Positions 63,618 through 64,000 of a stretch of 64,000 nucleotides of DNA are shown here, one piece after another (within the stretch, counting starts at the first letter, position 1; every line of letters starts with the position of its first letter). Origin of the DNA: Carideicomes alvinocaridis (GTDB lineage Bacteria > Pseudomonadota > Alphaproteobacteria > Rhodobacterales > Rhodobacteraceae); NCBI GenBank assembly GCA_005473895.2, contig SRJI02000001.1:248001-312000 (forward strand), read 5' to 3'. Position numbers and translations under genes: made by a program. Under the pieces are notes generated by a model. That model did not search any database, was not told where the DNA came from, and saw only the letters and a list, made by a program, of their open reading frames with translations.

Positions 63618-63663
63618 CGCCGGGCGATTTGGCAACCGGCCTCCCGGCGCCTATCTTGGGGGC

Positions 63664-64000
63664 ATGAGCCTGCATATCCCATTCGACAATTCCTATGCCC
63701 GTCTGCCGGACGGGTTCTATTCGCGACTCGACCCCACCCCGGTGAAGGCGCCCCACCTGCTGGCCTTCAACGAGGCGCTGGCGGGGGTGCTGGGCATCAG
63801 CCGCGGCGAGGCGGTGGAGCTTGCCCGGGTGTTTTCCGGCAACGAGGTGCCCGAGGGCGCGGCGCCGCTGGCGCAGCTCTATGCCGGGCACCAGTTCGGC
63901 AGCTTCAACCCGCAGCTCGGCGATGGCCGGGCGATCCTGCTGGGCGAGGTGGTGGGCACCGACGGCGCGCGGCGCGACATCCAGCTGAAGGGCGCGGGCC
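63664..64000 (+). CDS. selO: SelO/YdiU protein adenylyltransferase, N-terminal part (cut by window end)
   Basis: The first 112 codons of Sel[21 protein letters not shown], then [22 protein letters not shown] and a final DIQLKGAG, all strongly conserved in the family. SelO is a pseudokinase-fold enzyme that transfers AMP from ATP to Ser, Thr or Tyr of target proteins and is linked to oxidative stress. The catalytic domain lies beyond the window. Confidence 0.93.
   Translation, partial: MSLHIPFDNSYARLPDGFYSRLDPTPVKAPHLLAFNEALAGVLGISRGEAVELARVFSGNEVPEGAAPLAQLYAGHQFGSFNPQLGDGRAILLGEVVGTDGARRDIQLKGAG

Noticed and set aside
61641-63635. 664-codon minus-strand frame
   Set aside because: Antisense to the nucleoside hydrolase and GNAT genes, and its end copies the M20 gene in another frame.

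Overview
The window looks like a chromosome segment of a high-GC alphaproteobacterium of the Rhodobacteraceae/Roseobacter group. The evidence is the gene content: a trgA-trgB-cysK tellurite locus, an acuI-type acrylyl-CoA reductase, pmtA/pssA/psd for phosphatidylcholine, lptF-lptG-lptD-surA-pdxA-rsmA, prfA-prmC-DUF4167, and a DUF3489/DUF2924/serine-recombinase trio. It falls into two parts. Bases 1 to about 23,820 are accessory DNA that ends beside a tRNA-Ser(GGA) gene. Bases 23,822-64,000 are ordinary, tightly packed chromosome.

Accessory part, left to right. (1) Bases 2-12,897 hold a probable antiphage island. It has the end of an unknown gene, two tandem paralogous UvrD-family helicases, a DrmA-like helicase, a DrmB-like DUF1998 protein and a NERD-nuclease/helicase fusion, all on the + strand and nearly gapless. 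A convergent 5-methylcytosine methyltransferase and a divergent Vsr endonuclease follow. DrmA, DrmB and a C5 methyltransferase recall DISARM, but no DrmC, DrmD, DrmE or DrmMI is visible; three superfamily-1 helicases stand in their place. This is the best candidate for an undescribed system. (2) Bases 12,957-14,239 are the tail of a serine recombinase without its catalytic domain, plus a small helix-turn-helix protein. (3) Bases 14,231-16,951 are a compact type II restriction-modification operon: a ribbon-helix-helix protein, a C5 methyltransferase and a NotI-like endonuclease, with a good promoter that overlaps a direct repeat. (4) Bases 16,948-17,323 hold a gene scrap, an 18-bp palindrome and a copy of a tRNA-Ser-like 3' end (possible att site). 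(5) Bases 17,348-20,658, minus strand, are a truncated phage packaging cassette: ParB-like/DNA methyltransferase, DUF5681, large terminase. (6) Bases 21,146-23,459 are the DUF3489-DUF2924-serine recombinase module, followed by a cluster of TCCCTG repeats with two hairpins just before the tRNA.

Chromosomal part. The minus-strand run 24,006-33,858 carries a class V aminotransferase, photolyase, cyclopropane-fatty-acid synthase, TrgA, TrgB, cysteine synthase, an MscS channel and AlaX: a stress and tellurite/photo-oxidation neighbourhood, with a possible sigma-E-type promoter before the photolyase. Then come a BCCT transporter, a universal stress protein, AcuI and DinB (minus), MarC and a membrane aspartic protease (+), an unknown protein, and the pmtA-pssA-psd phospholipid genes (minus). 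HolC, a VOC protein and PepA (minus) lie divergent from the lptF-to-rsmA operon (+), which exports LPS, folds outer-membrane proteins, makes pyridoxal phosphate and matures 16S rRNA. DUF4167, PrmC and PrfA follow, then a small secreted protein, DUF1499, agmatinase, two paralogous M20 amidohydrolases, MazG, an iron-binding periplasmic protein, a nucleoside hydrolase, a GNAT acetyltransferase, and the start of SelO, cut by the window end.

All family assignments come from reading motifs by eye and from recall of families; no search was run.
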